A stretch of DNA of 64,000 nucleotides from Metopolophium dirhodum (lineage: Eukaryota; Arthropoda; Insecta; Hemiptera; Aphididae), in the NCBI RefSeq assembly GCF_019925205.1, contig NC_083561.1, positions 11,965,217 to 12,029,216 on the forward strand. The letters run 5' to 3'. Within the stretch, counting starts at the first letter, position 1. The number at the start of each line of letters is the position of its first letter. Of the stretch, positions 35,964-46,714 are shown piece by piece. The position numbers and the translations under genes were made by a program. The notes below the pieces were generated by a model. That model did no database searches and had not been told where the DNA came from. It saw only the letters and a list, made by a program, of their open reading frames with translations.

Positions 35964-36640
35964 TTAAATAATAGCATGCAAATTTAAGCGTATTGGTGGT
36001 TTAATTTCCCTATCACTTTTTCTTATGTTCACTTCCTATGGATCTATAATTCCTGGATTAATTCCTAAACTTTTATCTGTTGTTCTGTTATATTCTTATC
36101 CACATTAGTTTCAATAAACTTAGAATTGTCTATGTCCGGATAAGGAGTTACTATTGTATTATCATTGACTGTTTCAGGAACTGTTAATTCAGGTTTATCT
36201 AACCTATCAATAGTTTGATTAATATGCATCTTTCAAACTGTGTCTCCTCCACACTTAATTAAATAAGTCATTGGAGATAGCTTTTGCATAATTAACCCAG
36301 GTATCCATTTACTACTATGATCACTATAATTTCTACACTTCACCTTATCATTAACTTCATACTTTTCAGCTCTACCTCCAATATTTCTAATTTTTGCTAG
36401 TACAAACATGTATTATACTTTTCCTTTGCTAGAGGTAGTACCTATATTATCAAAAATCATACTCATTTGCCGACCCATGTGCAGCTCAGCAGCAAGGATT
36501 ATAGATAATAAATTATTATCTATAAACCTTGGCTCATCGCTTAGATCATATACTAGTATAGTATATGATATTTATGATCTAAGGCTCAGCAGTGCTTACT
36601 TCTGTATAGAACAATGAATCGTACTATTATAAGATAACAT
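35964..36640 (-). pseudogene. Degenerate Ty3/gypsy-type retrotransposon pol fragment (integrase C-terminus)
   Basis: Minus strand reads STAELHMGRQM (36.6-36.45 kb), the end of the integrase core. It then gives EVNDKVKCRNYSDHSSKWIP with PGLIMQKLSPMTYLIKC, the C-terminal GPY/F-type module, followed by MHINQTIDRL and a tail KPPIRLNLHAII before the stop. At least one frameshift and three in-frame stops occur, one replacing the usual Trp ahead of the HINQ motif. A 91-bp palindromic insertion (36493-36583) interrupts the STAELH motif. No LTRs were found nearby. It is an old dead fragment. Confidence 0.75.
36493..36583. mobile_element. 91-bp double-palindrome insertion with 8-9 bp target duplication
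   Basis: Flanked by GCTCAGCAG at 36484-36492 and 36584-36592. The insert consists of a 39-bp imperfect palindrome (CAAGGATTATAGATAATA facing TATTATCTATAA and CCTTG), an 8-bp spacer GCTCATCG, and a 44-bp imperfect palindrome (CTTAGATCATA facing TATGATCTAAG). Deleting the insert and one flank copy restores an uninterrupted gypsy reading (VSTAELHMGR) on the minus strand, so insertion is directly shown. The spacer shares GCTCA with the flanks, hinting at two successive insertions at one site. Confidence 0.8.
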
Positions 36641-36751
36641 AAACTTGAAAATATCAACATAAATGTCACCAGAGCTCTTATTTTTATCAATTTTTATTTT
36701 CAAACATTACAATATCTTATCTACAAATTAAAAATGTTTCTTATTTCTTAT

Positions 36752-37106
36752 CAAACCCGGATTAAGACATTATGAGGCCCAGGGGCCAAAGTTTAAAAAT
36801 AGGCCCATGTACGAAAAAAAAATAATAATAGTTTATTATATACATTATGTTTATAATGTATACATTATTTAATATTAGGCACCTGTTAAAATAAATATAT
36901 TTGGATATTAGGTACTTGGCAATAAATAATTTATCATTTTATTTATAAGCTTTTTTCTTCTCAAAATAATCATCAATTTTGTTTACGCGATTTATGCAGT
37001 GTTATAGCCTATAACGAAAAAAGTAATGGACATATCTGATGCCCTTAAATAAATTCTAACTATCGAGGCCCCCTCTGGACCTCCCCCCCCCATTAATCCG
37101 GGCTTG
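36752..37106. mobile_element. 355-bp hAT-like MITE with 8-bp target-site duplication
   Basis: Flanked by TTTCTTAT at 36744-36751 and 37107-37114. The left end is CAAACCCGGATTAAGA; the right end reverse-complemented is CAAGCCCGGATTAATG, so 13 of the first 14 bases agree. Both sub-ends are GC-rich (GGCCCAGGGGCC on the left, GGCCCCCTCTGGACC on the right) around an AT-rich core. It has no coding capacity. Confidence 0.88.
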
Positions 37107-37549
37107 TTTCTTATGTGCACAATGTACCTAATGATAAGAAATATAAATTATAAAAATATTTACAAAATTTGAAATAAAAAATACACATTTTTGTAAGAGA
37201 CGTAATATTATATAATTATATAAAACATTGTTTGTAGTTTTAATTCATATACAATTAATATATACATAAGCTATATGCAATGAACATTTTTAAAAAAGAT
37301 TATAAACAGGTTATAGCTAGGACAACTAGGTAGTTATATACAGATTTTGGTCAAGTTGACTTAGAATTAGATTTTAAACAATACCTATATACATCACATT
37401 CATAGATGAAGACACATACAACGACGAGTTTCATTATTAGGTAACATTTTGTCATCATAGTACGAATTAAAATAGCATGTATACATTGTGCACATAGACT
37501 ACAGTGATAGATATTTAAAAATACTAAAAATAATTATCCTAAGTCTAAA

Positions 37550-40500
37550 TTAAGGGGTCTTAACCTTAACATAACTGTGTGAATATTTTGAAGTGTACTC
37601 GCACATAAATTTAGCAAGTTTATAAATTATGAATAATACTAATATGATAAATGTTAATATTACAGCGATCACATCCAATAGAAAGTATTGATACCACGTT
37701 AGATTAAGTCCGTGAGATTTTAAATGAGGCGCTCCTTTATGGCGAATAACATACTCCGTCCAATAAACAACTGATTGTTCTGGTGACATAGGTCGATCTT
37801 TGAAACGTTGAGAGGCAATTTTCGCATTTTTCATGTATCTAAAATAAAATCATGTTCACAATTAATATTTAATATTAATCAACCATACTTGTAGAGTTTT
37901 TTAGATTCTGAGCGGAGCGATGAATGTATTGGTTTTACAATGATGTGTTTTCTTTTTTCTTTTTTTTTGTGTCGTCTTACACGAATTCTTCGATTTTCAA
38001 CTTCAGTATCTTGTTTAACGGGAAAGTGAATCTAGTTGATACTTTTGGGAGGTCAAAATTTAAAATTCTCAATAGTTTTGCAAAGCGCCCGGAAAAACAA
38101 AATAAAAATTAAGGAAAAACGGGAATTTTTACGCAAAATCAGTTTTTGACAGTCGATTTTGGCTTTTGGTGTTACTCTAAAACAAATGATCGTAAATACA
38201 TGAAATTTTCAATGAATGTTTGTATTAGCCTTCTCTTTACATGAAAACATTTTCAAAATATTTTGACTTGTTTTGAGCTGTTTACGGATATACTCAGTTT
38301 CCAACTTTTTTAGGTTTTTTTCTATTAATGTCAATAAAACTTTATTTGTTGCGTAAAAAAGCTTGAAAATTAAATACAAAACTCCTACTATATTGTTACA
38401 ATGAGATTCAAAAAATATTAAAATACTTAGTTTTTTTTATAAGCATTTAAATTCAAATCTTTAAAAAATACGGAAAAAAACAAAAATTAGCAAATTATTT
38501 TAAGTTAAGAATTCATACAGTTTTTCTTTTTAAATCTAAGATTTAAATATGTAATACAAGTTTATTCATTAGTTTGTCTACCTTTATCAAAAAAAAAATG
38601 TCCACAAGCAAATCAAATTAACTTTTTATGAGCGATTGAAGTTCATATTTTTATAATATTGGATATTCACTCGATTTCTCATGTAGCGATTTTGTTATTT
38701 TGTTGTAATTCAAAAACGAATAATAGTAGATACATGAAAAATTCATTAAATATTTATATTATCATTTCCTATACACCATAAAATTTTGACTCTTTTTGAT
38801 CTGTTTACAGGCATTGTTAGTTTTCAATTATTTTGGTTTTTTCTTCTATAATTGTCAATAAAATTTTATTTGTTGGGTAAAAAAGTGTGAACATTTAATA
38901 CAAGGCTCCTGATATATTGCTTAAATGGCAGTTGAAAAATATTAAAAATACATAGGCACAATATTGTTTATAAGCATTTAAGGTTGGAATTTGACAAAAT
39001 GTATAAAATATTCAACTTTTATAGCTAAGGATTGAAAATTTAAAACAAGGTTCCATGTAAATAGGTTATACCTATATAAATTACTTTATTCACAATAATA
39101 TCATAGGCTGACTGACCGTCTTCGCTCAGAATCGTTTTTCTTATACAATGATATGATATCATTGAATTCAAATGTAACACCATCCATTACAGTGACCTAT
39201 TTATAACCTACTGGCTACTGTACAGCAGAGCGACACCCACTTGACCACATTTTTTAAATTTAATTTAAGATAATAGGTCCTATGTTATTTTAAAACTCAC
39301 TTTTCGTTGTTAACGAGTTGTAAGATATTATTTAACAATTTTTCTTTGTTGATTGTGAACAGGTCCATACTGATTGCCATTTCAGCAGTAACTAAGTTGT
39401 CTATATTTCTCGGCTGGTCAAAAAACAAGGGAAAACCAAGTACAGGAACTCCACCGTCTAATGCTTCATAAACTCCGGATATCCCTCCATGACTAATAAA
39501 TAGTTTTATTTTGGGATGCACTATACAACATTTTATCAGATTAATTACAATAAATTATAGTATGAAAATTAGTTTATTAAAATATCTTACGAAGAATATC
39601 TCGTTGAGAAAACCATTTTTTTATCATCACGTTCTTTGGCACGTCTTTCATTTCACCTTCATATTTCCATAAAACTCTTTGTGGGACGTTAGCAAATGCT
39701 TCTTTAAACGATTTTATAATATGTTCTGGTAATGAAGATAGTTGAATTATTGAACCGAATGTGAAATAAATTACTCCATGAGGCGAATCTTCAATAAAGT
39801 CTAATACATCCTAAAACGGACAATGGCAATATTATTATAATAACACGCAATAACCACTAATAGTTTTTAATGTTTTCACATAAATTATTCAAAATATGAA
39901 ATTCCATTGAAAAAAAAAGAATAATATAAATAATATTTATGTAATTAACTGTATATAGCTATTGTAGGTACCAACTACTATATACACTATATCCCCATAT
40001 AATAATTATTATATATTTTACAGTTAGTATAATAATAGGTAGTTTCTTTAGGTAACTGGGTAAGGAATAGTAAAAGGAATTATTAACATTTTATAGATAA
40101 AAATATAGAAACTGTATTGTTTTACTTACTTGTGGTATACTTTTTGGTGGTTTTAAGTGGATACCACCTACGTCAACAAGATTAGGCAAAACTGGTCTCG
40201 AAGACTCAGTTATGTAGTGGGAATTTTGAAATATTATAGATGGATGAACCTTGGGAGATAAGTCGTACGGTTTTGGATCAGTGACTCGCAGCATCCATTC
40301 ATCGTATACAGTTATTAGCATACTATACGCCAAAAGTCCGGTGTTCACTGCTCTTTGGACGAACGTCTTGGGTACGGCTCGTTGTGCTAATAAATTAGAG
40401 ACGACCGCGGGGTTCGATATGTGTCCGGTAAACGTACGTTCTGCGTAAGTAATCATGGGGGACGGGATCACATATATTATCGGTAAGTTCAGTGTGCTCG

Positions 40501-40972
40501 CCAGGTATGACATGCAGTCGACACTCAATGGTTCCATGATGATCACGTCGAAATCTTCGTTGTATTCACCACGGATTACGTCATTGAACCGCCGGTTCCC
40601 GTAAACCGAATCACAATATCGTCTGTTCAACCCAGTCTTCTTATTCATGTACACGATCGGATGGCCGTAAACGGCCAACGTCGCCGTCATATCCTTTGCC
40701 ATTAATATCGGAAAATTGTTTGACAAATCCACTTCCGTGTAGTTGTCCCGGTCGCCGTCCAGAAGCGGGGTGAACACGGTTACGCTATGACCGGTGTCTG
40801 TCAGCGACCGCAGCACAGCGCTCATAAAGTTCCAGTGGCTTTTGCATCCCAGCGTCTCCACGGCCAATATTCTAGCATTCTCCACAGGCAGTATCCAGAA
40901 ATTTGAAATCGTAAAGAATAGTATAAATACAACGATGGACGAACGACTGCAGTTATTCAAACTAATAACCAT
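37550..40972 (-). CDS. UDP-glycosyltransferase (UGT), 4 exons, 523 aa
   Basis: Exons on the minus strand: 40972-40130, 39810-39591, 39520-39301, 37838-37550. All junctions are GT-AG and in phase; 523 aa is the normal insect UGT length. Start at the first ATG (MVISLNNCSR), followed by a hydrophobic signal peptide (about 11-30). H46 in KSHWNF is the expected catalytic His. The position of its usual Asp partner reads IIMEPLSVDC, with Glu147. The sugar-donor signature FISHGGISGVYEALDGGVP runs on to FFDQPRNI and begins near residue 362. A membrane anchor (about 479-503) and a short cytosolic tail ending KVKTP close the protein. UGTs conjugate UDP-sugars to lipophilic toxins, pigments and hormones at the ER lumen face; the acceptor here is unknown. 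The last intron holds repeat copy D. Confidence 0.93.
37899..39257 (+). repeat. Multicopy repeat family R1, copy D, inside the last UGT intron
   Basis: Starts TTTTTTAGATTCTGAGCGGA and ends CCACTTGACCACATTTTTT. It has both internal units, the CATAGGCTGACTGACCGTCT box, the CGCTCAGAATCG box and the palindromic CAATGATATGATATCATTG. It is antisense to the UGT gene and fills most of the 1.46-kb intron; its left end lies 60 bp from exon 4. Confidence 0.82.
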
Positions 40973-41097
40973 TGTGATTGTCAAGAAAAACTTTAAATAT
41001 AATAACTTTGAAAAAAAATATGGTACGTTTGCTGCAACAACGAACGAGACGCATAGTCAATAACTACTACTGTATTCCACTGATTCATTGTTATTGG

Positions 41098-41105
41098 TAT
41101 TTATA
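41098..41105 (-). promoter_or_regulatory. TATA box candidate of the UGT gene
   Basis: TATAAATA on the minus strand, 126 nt upstream of the UGT start codon. A TCAGTG initiator-like motif follows (41083-41078), 24 nt downstream, slightly closer than the usual 30. An inducible detoxification gene with a TATA box would be ordinary. Confidence 0.45.
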
Positions 41106-41898
41106 CCCTGATGCGTTGTCGCGTTGACATAATATATTTTTAAATATAATGTAATAATGTAATCAATTAAATCTGATGGCATATTAACGAATTTAATAGA
41201 ACACTCAAATTGAAACACTCAAGTGTTTATTTTTATATATTATTTAATTAACATTATTACTTTTCTATTTATAATTAATGAGATTTAGATATTTTATTTC
41301 TCAACTTGGGTAATTTACAATTATTACGTCAGCGATTAAATTGATTTTCTTAAAATAAGTATATCATATTGCATTGTTGGCATAAAAAATAATTATAAAC
41401 AAAATGTTTGAATTATCTACATATGATAATTTTTTGATTTACAACAAGATTCTTAACTATGAAATATTTAGGAGAAAAGCTATTTTTCGTTTCAATAACC
41501 AATTTTGTCAACATTTTAACTTCAAACGTTTATTGTTTTCAAAAACAGCCGTTGCTATAATATTTATTTTGCTTTGTTTTTAATTTTTTTTTCACAATAT
41601 TAAAATATTACTTATGGTATTTCAAACATTTGTTACAAAGAATTTTCTAATTTATAAGTAGATGATATTTTCTATTCATTTCGCAAAGAAACACTGTGTT
41701 AATATGTGGAACACAATTAATCTAGTCAGCAAACACCATTTTTTTACAAACTTTAAAAATTATGTTTTTTAACGAACTCTTTTGTTATACCTACCAACTT
41801 ATTTTATAAGATTCTTCAGTTTTAAGGTCTAGTGTACTATTTCAAGTAGATATGTGATTATGTGTTGTACAATTACACTTGTATGTTGAGTAAATATG

Positions 41899-42103
41899 TG
41901 CGTGAAGTTACCTCCCACTTCAATCTACGGTCTACGCACTTTCCAAACAGTAATATCACTTATTTATTACAATTGTTGGTGCAATTTTTATTACCGAATT
42001 CTAAAAATAACAGCAAATTAAATGAAATAAATTGCAAATTGTTTGAAAAATACTAGAGGCTTCGGCTAAAGTGGGAGGTGGGAGGGCGAATTAACTTCAC
42101 GCA
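41899..42103. mobile_element. 205-bp foldback/MITE with TGCGTGAAGTTA termini
   Basis: The left end TGCGTGAAGTTACCTCCCAC faces GTGGGAGGTGGGAGGGCG followed by AATTAACTTCACGCA on the right. The first 12 bases are an exact inverted repeat, and the CTCCCAC block pairs after a short gap. The core is AT-rich and non-coding. No target duplication could be settled, so the superfamily is open. Confidence 0.65.
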
Positions 42104-42685
42104 TTTTGTACAGGGTGGTTTAATCATGTAAGACTTGGTTAGGTATCAAATTTTTCTAACTTTTAAATATATGTTTTTCAATCATAAAATGGTTTTAAAA
42201 TTATTTTAGATTCTAAGTGAATATAATAAAAAAATAATATATATATTATACCTTACCTAGCTATAGCTGTCTAATATCAGAGCCATTATCTGATCAAGTG
42301 GCTGAAGCAGATTTCCTGCATCAGTAGCATGTTTCAACCGAGGGTTTTGAACATACATTTTTGTTTTTATGACTGTGAACTGGATTATTGATTACAATTT
42401 GTGGAGCTATAAACAAAGTTTACGTTATTTTAAAAATATTTTCTTAATTTATAAATTATGTAGTAGAATATTGAGTATATATTCAATTAATGTGATTTAA
42501 CTTTTAGTTATGCAATGTCCCAGTAACTTGAAATGTACCAACAGTATTACTACAACTATCATTAGATTCATATTCAGATTCTAAAAATATTTCATATCAA
42601 ATTAATAACTTAGTAATTTAGAAGTATAAATATTTAAGTAGGTACCTGAATTAATAGGACATAAAGAAAAATCAATGGCGAATGT

Positions 42686-43957
42686 CAGGGCCGTCCCTAG
42701 GGCAGGGCGAGCAGGGCCCTCTCCCCGGTCACTGCGCCTTCGCTACAGTTGGACAGGCCCCGTTTTTTTATAGATACAATAAAAAAGTCAAGTTTATGAG
42801 CAAAAAAAATGTATCATTTATATTTTATACATTCAATTGTTGTCGTTTTTAATACCTAAGGCTATATGTACCTGCCTATATTTGTTGACGTCAAATGAAT
42901 GTATCGAATTTTAAACGAGTTAATGACTAAAAATTCAATTTTCAAAGCTGAAAATTGTAAAAATAACTATCCACGAAGCGATCTGTTCTAAAAAAAGTTC
43001 TTTTCATATAGCTAAGATTAAAAATTTTAACAGAGGACTTCACATAAATATTTCTACCTTTAACAAAAAAAAATAGTTTACTTAATCAAAGTATATTAAT
43101 TTTTTAGGAGTGTTTGAACTATTATAATGCTTATGATATTTGATATTCAGCAGTAAATTATCGAATTCCCATTAATCGATTTTTGATATTTTGTATTTCC
43201 AAAACGAATAGCCACAGACTCTTGAAAAGTTCACCAAATATTTATATTAGCATTTTCCATGCATAGTAAACTATTTGGACTCTTTTTTAGCTTTTTATAG
43301 CCTTGATCATTTTTTAAATGTTGCAAATTATTTTTCAGTTAGAAATTCATAAAAGTTTTTCTTTTCATAGCTAACATAAGAATTTTAATAGAAGGTTCCC
43401 CTTAAGTTTTTGTACCTCTATCAAAAAGAAAAAGTTCAACGGAAAGTCACGCTATTTATATAGCCGTGGGATATTTTCGATCTTTGATAATTTTTTAACT
43501 ATTTAATTTGATTATTTATACAAGTATGCTAGGCTGTACAACGTCTCCGCTCAGAATCTATTTTTATTTACAATGATTTATCATTGAATTCAAACATAAC
43601 ACATCTATTACAACGACAACTACTGTACAGCAGAGCGGTACCCACTTGTCCACCTTTATTTATATTTTATTAGTCATTGGGTACCCTCTATATTTATTGA
43701 CTTATTCGATTATCAATATTATTATATTAAGTTGAAATATATGACGTGTTGTGTTATTAATTTATTTACTTATTCGTATTATTGTAGGTACAAGGTACTA
43801 TACTACTATATTTTTAAGTCTATTTGCGCGTTGCCCATTCATACCTATATATAGGTATATATCATAATATGCTATAGCTGCCAACTGACTATAATGACAT
43901 TTTAGGCCCCGCAATTTTACTCTGCCCAGGGCCCCGCAAATTGTCAGGACGGCCCTG
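42686..43957. mobile_element. 1272-bp non-autonomous hAT element with 8-bp target duplication
   Basis: Flanked by GCGAATGT at 42678-42685 and 43958-43965. Terminal inverted repeats CAGGGCCGTCC / GGACGGCCCTG are perfect over 11 bp and of the classic hAT CAGGGCC type. GC-rich sub-terminal blocks (GGGCAGGGCGAGCAGGGCCC left; GCCCAGGGCCCCGC right) contrast with an AT-rich core. There is no transposase. The core contains a diverged copy of repeat family R1 (about 42950-43662), so the element is a nested composite. Confidence 0.9.
42950..43662 (+). repeat. Multicopy repeat family R1, diverged copy E nested in the hAT element
   Basis: Carries the GTATTTCCAAAACGAATAGC box, a CTCCGCTCAGAATCTATTTT box, the CAATGATTTATCATTGAATT palindrome and the end GCGGTACCCACTTGTCCACC. 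The left boundary is unclear and the copy is strongly diverged and partly deleted. Confidence 0.6.
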
Positions 43958-43965
43958 GCGAATGT

Positions 43966-46366
43966 CTAATCCTTGCATTAGTTGCATTTACGTTTTGGTT
44001 TTAAATCAAAGTCTTAATATTAATTTACGAATTTCTCGGGTTTTATCAAAATACTTGGTGTCATTTTTGATCTAGTTGATGCATTCAGGTGGGTATTTTT
44101 TTGAATTTCACAACACTTTTAATAATTTTGGAAAAGTTGGCAAAAAATTACAAAACAACTGGATATTCTACGCAACACTAGTTTTTAAAATAACTTAAAT
44201 TATTGTTTACCCAAGAGTCGAATACTATGCTTTTTTTAGAGATAGTATAATTGTCTGATTTATTTTTGAAACAGTGTTATTTTTAGTTATTTCTAAGTTA
44301 TATTTTAAAGATCTATATTTTTGTTTGAAGTGGTGATATTATACCCTTTTAGCGACATTTTACCTTTATGGCTATATATATGGCTTATGAGATTTCTTTA
44401 TTCTCTGTAAGCCCTAGAAATAATTCTCAAGACTTTAGATTGTCTGTAATTAATTGTGTTACTCTTCTTTATCAATTGTGATAAAATAAATATTATATTA
44501 TATTTATATTATTATAGTAATGTACTAATGCCATAGGATTAAGCTTTACTTATAGGGGATACTCTTTCTCATAATTATAATTTGATTTATTTTTAATAAA
44601 TCTCATTTAACATTTTGTTATTAGTTTTGTAGAGCACGTAGGTATGGAATTTTACGTCTGGATTTTTTTTTTTTTTTTTGGTATGGAATTTAATTAAAAC
44701 TAAAAGCCATGTCCATCTACAAAATGTAGGTACCTACCAAAAAAAAAAATCAAAATTAAAAAAGGCTCATTGAGTTTTCGAGTTATATTATATTATATAT
44801 TAGATACAAACTGTACTTTCACAAGGTTTTCTTTTATCAAAAAAAATATTATATTATATTACTTAAGTTTTTTTTTCTATTATAACATAATATACTTTTT
44901 TTATTATGTTTGAATGTACATTACACACATTGCACAGTGCTGTAGGTACAATATAATATAATATTCATTATGCTTTTTTACTTCGATTTTTTCATCGATA
45001 GTTCTGCACGTCTTTATTAATTAATTTATGGAACCCACATCACTAAAATAAAGTATATTCAACAACATTATTAAAAGATCGACGATTGGTCTTTATAACC
45101 TAAGCAATCAATAACAAATCTTACGTAAATGTTTTTTTTCTAATTAAGAAGTATTTAACTCTTTAAAGTTAAACACGATTAAAATTAAAATGCTTTATAA
45201 AAAAATAATCTTAAATCTATGAATTTAATTTTAATTTTATCGGGCTTCGCAAAGCGAAAGAACACTATTAATTACTCTCCTGAGTGATATTTTTGGGCCT
45301 AGAGAAAATAAAGAACTATCTCATGAGTGATATGAAAAAAGTATGTGGGTATGTCATGTTTTGTTTGTATTTATTTAGATGATTAAGATATGTACTAAAA
45401 ATGTTATTTAAATGTTGTAAATTGAAAATCAAACAGTTCAAAAATATTTCCGGTTTTAATAATATTATTATTATTTAATAATTCTTGCAGATTTGTAGTC
45501 GGTTATAAAAATGTAATAAGCTTGTAAGGTAGATAAAAATGTATTATTAAAGATAGGTGTTGCTAAACAAATTTTAAACTGTAGGTTAAAAATTTCTATA
45601 ATGAGCCACCAAAACCTCTTTTAATATTTATTATGAAGTATGATCGTAGATGTGTGGTCTTCGTTGATGGGTGTATACAATTCTGAAAGTAACAACAAAT
45701 CACTACATTAGAAAAACCATTTGAAATTAAGCTTGCCGACTTACCAAAATATGGACTTCTTATTTTTAATGGGCGTCACCGTATAAGTTTTTTTTTAAAT
45801 TTCCACATCTGAGTTTTTTTGTGATTTTAATTCGGAAAATTATGAAAATAAATGGTTTTATAAGTTATAACGAATAATTTCTATGTTCAATTTGACAGTT
45901 TATAATATGAAGAAGTTCTTCGAGGAACTCTTAAATGTTTTTACTGCTCCGAAAACTATTAACCGAAAGAACATGTCAGACAAAAGGGAGTAGCTCCCTT
46001 GACGCCCACTATAATATTTGTTCATGTAATCTATACACCTTACACTTATATTGGATATTTTAACACAGTCCATAGGTACTCCCAAACTAAATTATATTGC
46101 AATGATGTAACAGTAATTTCATATACATGTATCTGCAATCTGCATATTATTAACATATTTTTGTTTTGATTTAAATTTCATTTTACGTATCGTAAATGAG
46201 CAAGTTAAACGTTTAGAAAGAAACTAACAGTAACTATTTTAATGGTAAAAATGTTAAATCAAATAATATTATCATAACCTGTATTTTTTTATACGATTCT
46301 TAATTTAGCATTAAACATGACATTTTTTGCAAGCCCTGTTTATTGATATGAATCAATGTGTTTTTA
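43966..46366. other. Intergenic; no gene seen
   Basis: AT-rich sequence with homopolymer runs (T run near 44669-44682, A run near 44740). No coding or RNA gene was recognised. Confidence 0.45.
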
Positions 46367-46714
46367 ATGATTAAAATACACGCCAGCATTCCAATTCATT
46401 ATAATAAAATATTGCTGGTTGCGATCTTCTCATTTCCGCACAACCTCTATTTGAGTCTTAATTATGAGGTATATGATATTATACAGCATATTAACATTTA
46501 TTGTGATTTGTCATATAGCTGGTATATAGACCTTACCACGGATTATTTAAAGAGCATTTGGGTTTCTATAGTCAAAACACTGAATCGCTTCGAAAGATTT
46601 GAAAGTTTCGAATTATCGATTTTAATAATTCACGGTTGCAAAGTAATAAGACCGACGGACTACGGCGAATATGTAGGATTACTCTTAGTCTTAACTCTGA
46701 ATGAATCTATGTAA
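46367..46714 (+). CDS. Unassigned open frame, 115 aa; possible membrane-receptor remnant
   Basis: Open from MIKIHASIPIHYNKILLVAI to a stop at 46714. The start (IPIHYNKILL followed by FSFPHNLYLSLNY) is faintly like the N-terminus of insect gustatory receptors, where a conserved YxxK precedes a hydrophobic stretch. That is a weak resemblance, and no downstream exons were found. Treat it as unproven; it may be a chance frame or a pseudogene. Confidence 0.25.
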   Translation: MIKIHASIPIHYNKILLVAIFSFPHNLYLSLNYEVYDIIQHINIYCDLSYSWYIDLTTDYLKSIWVSIVKTLNRFERFESFELSILIIHGCKVIRPTDYGEYVGLLLVLTLNESM

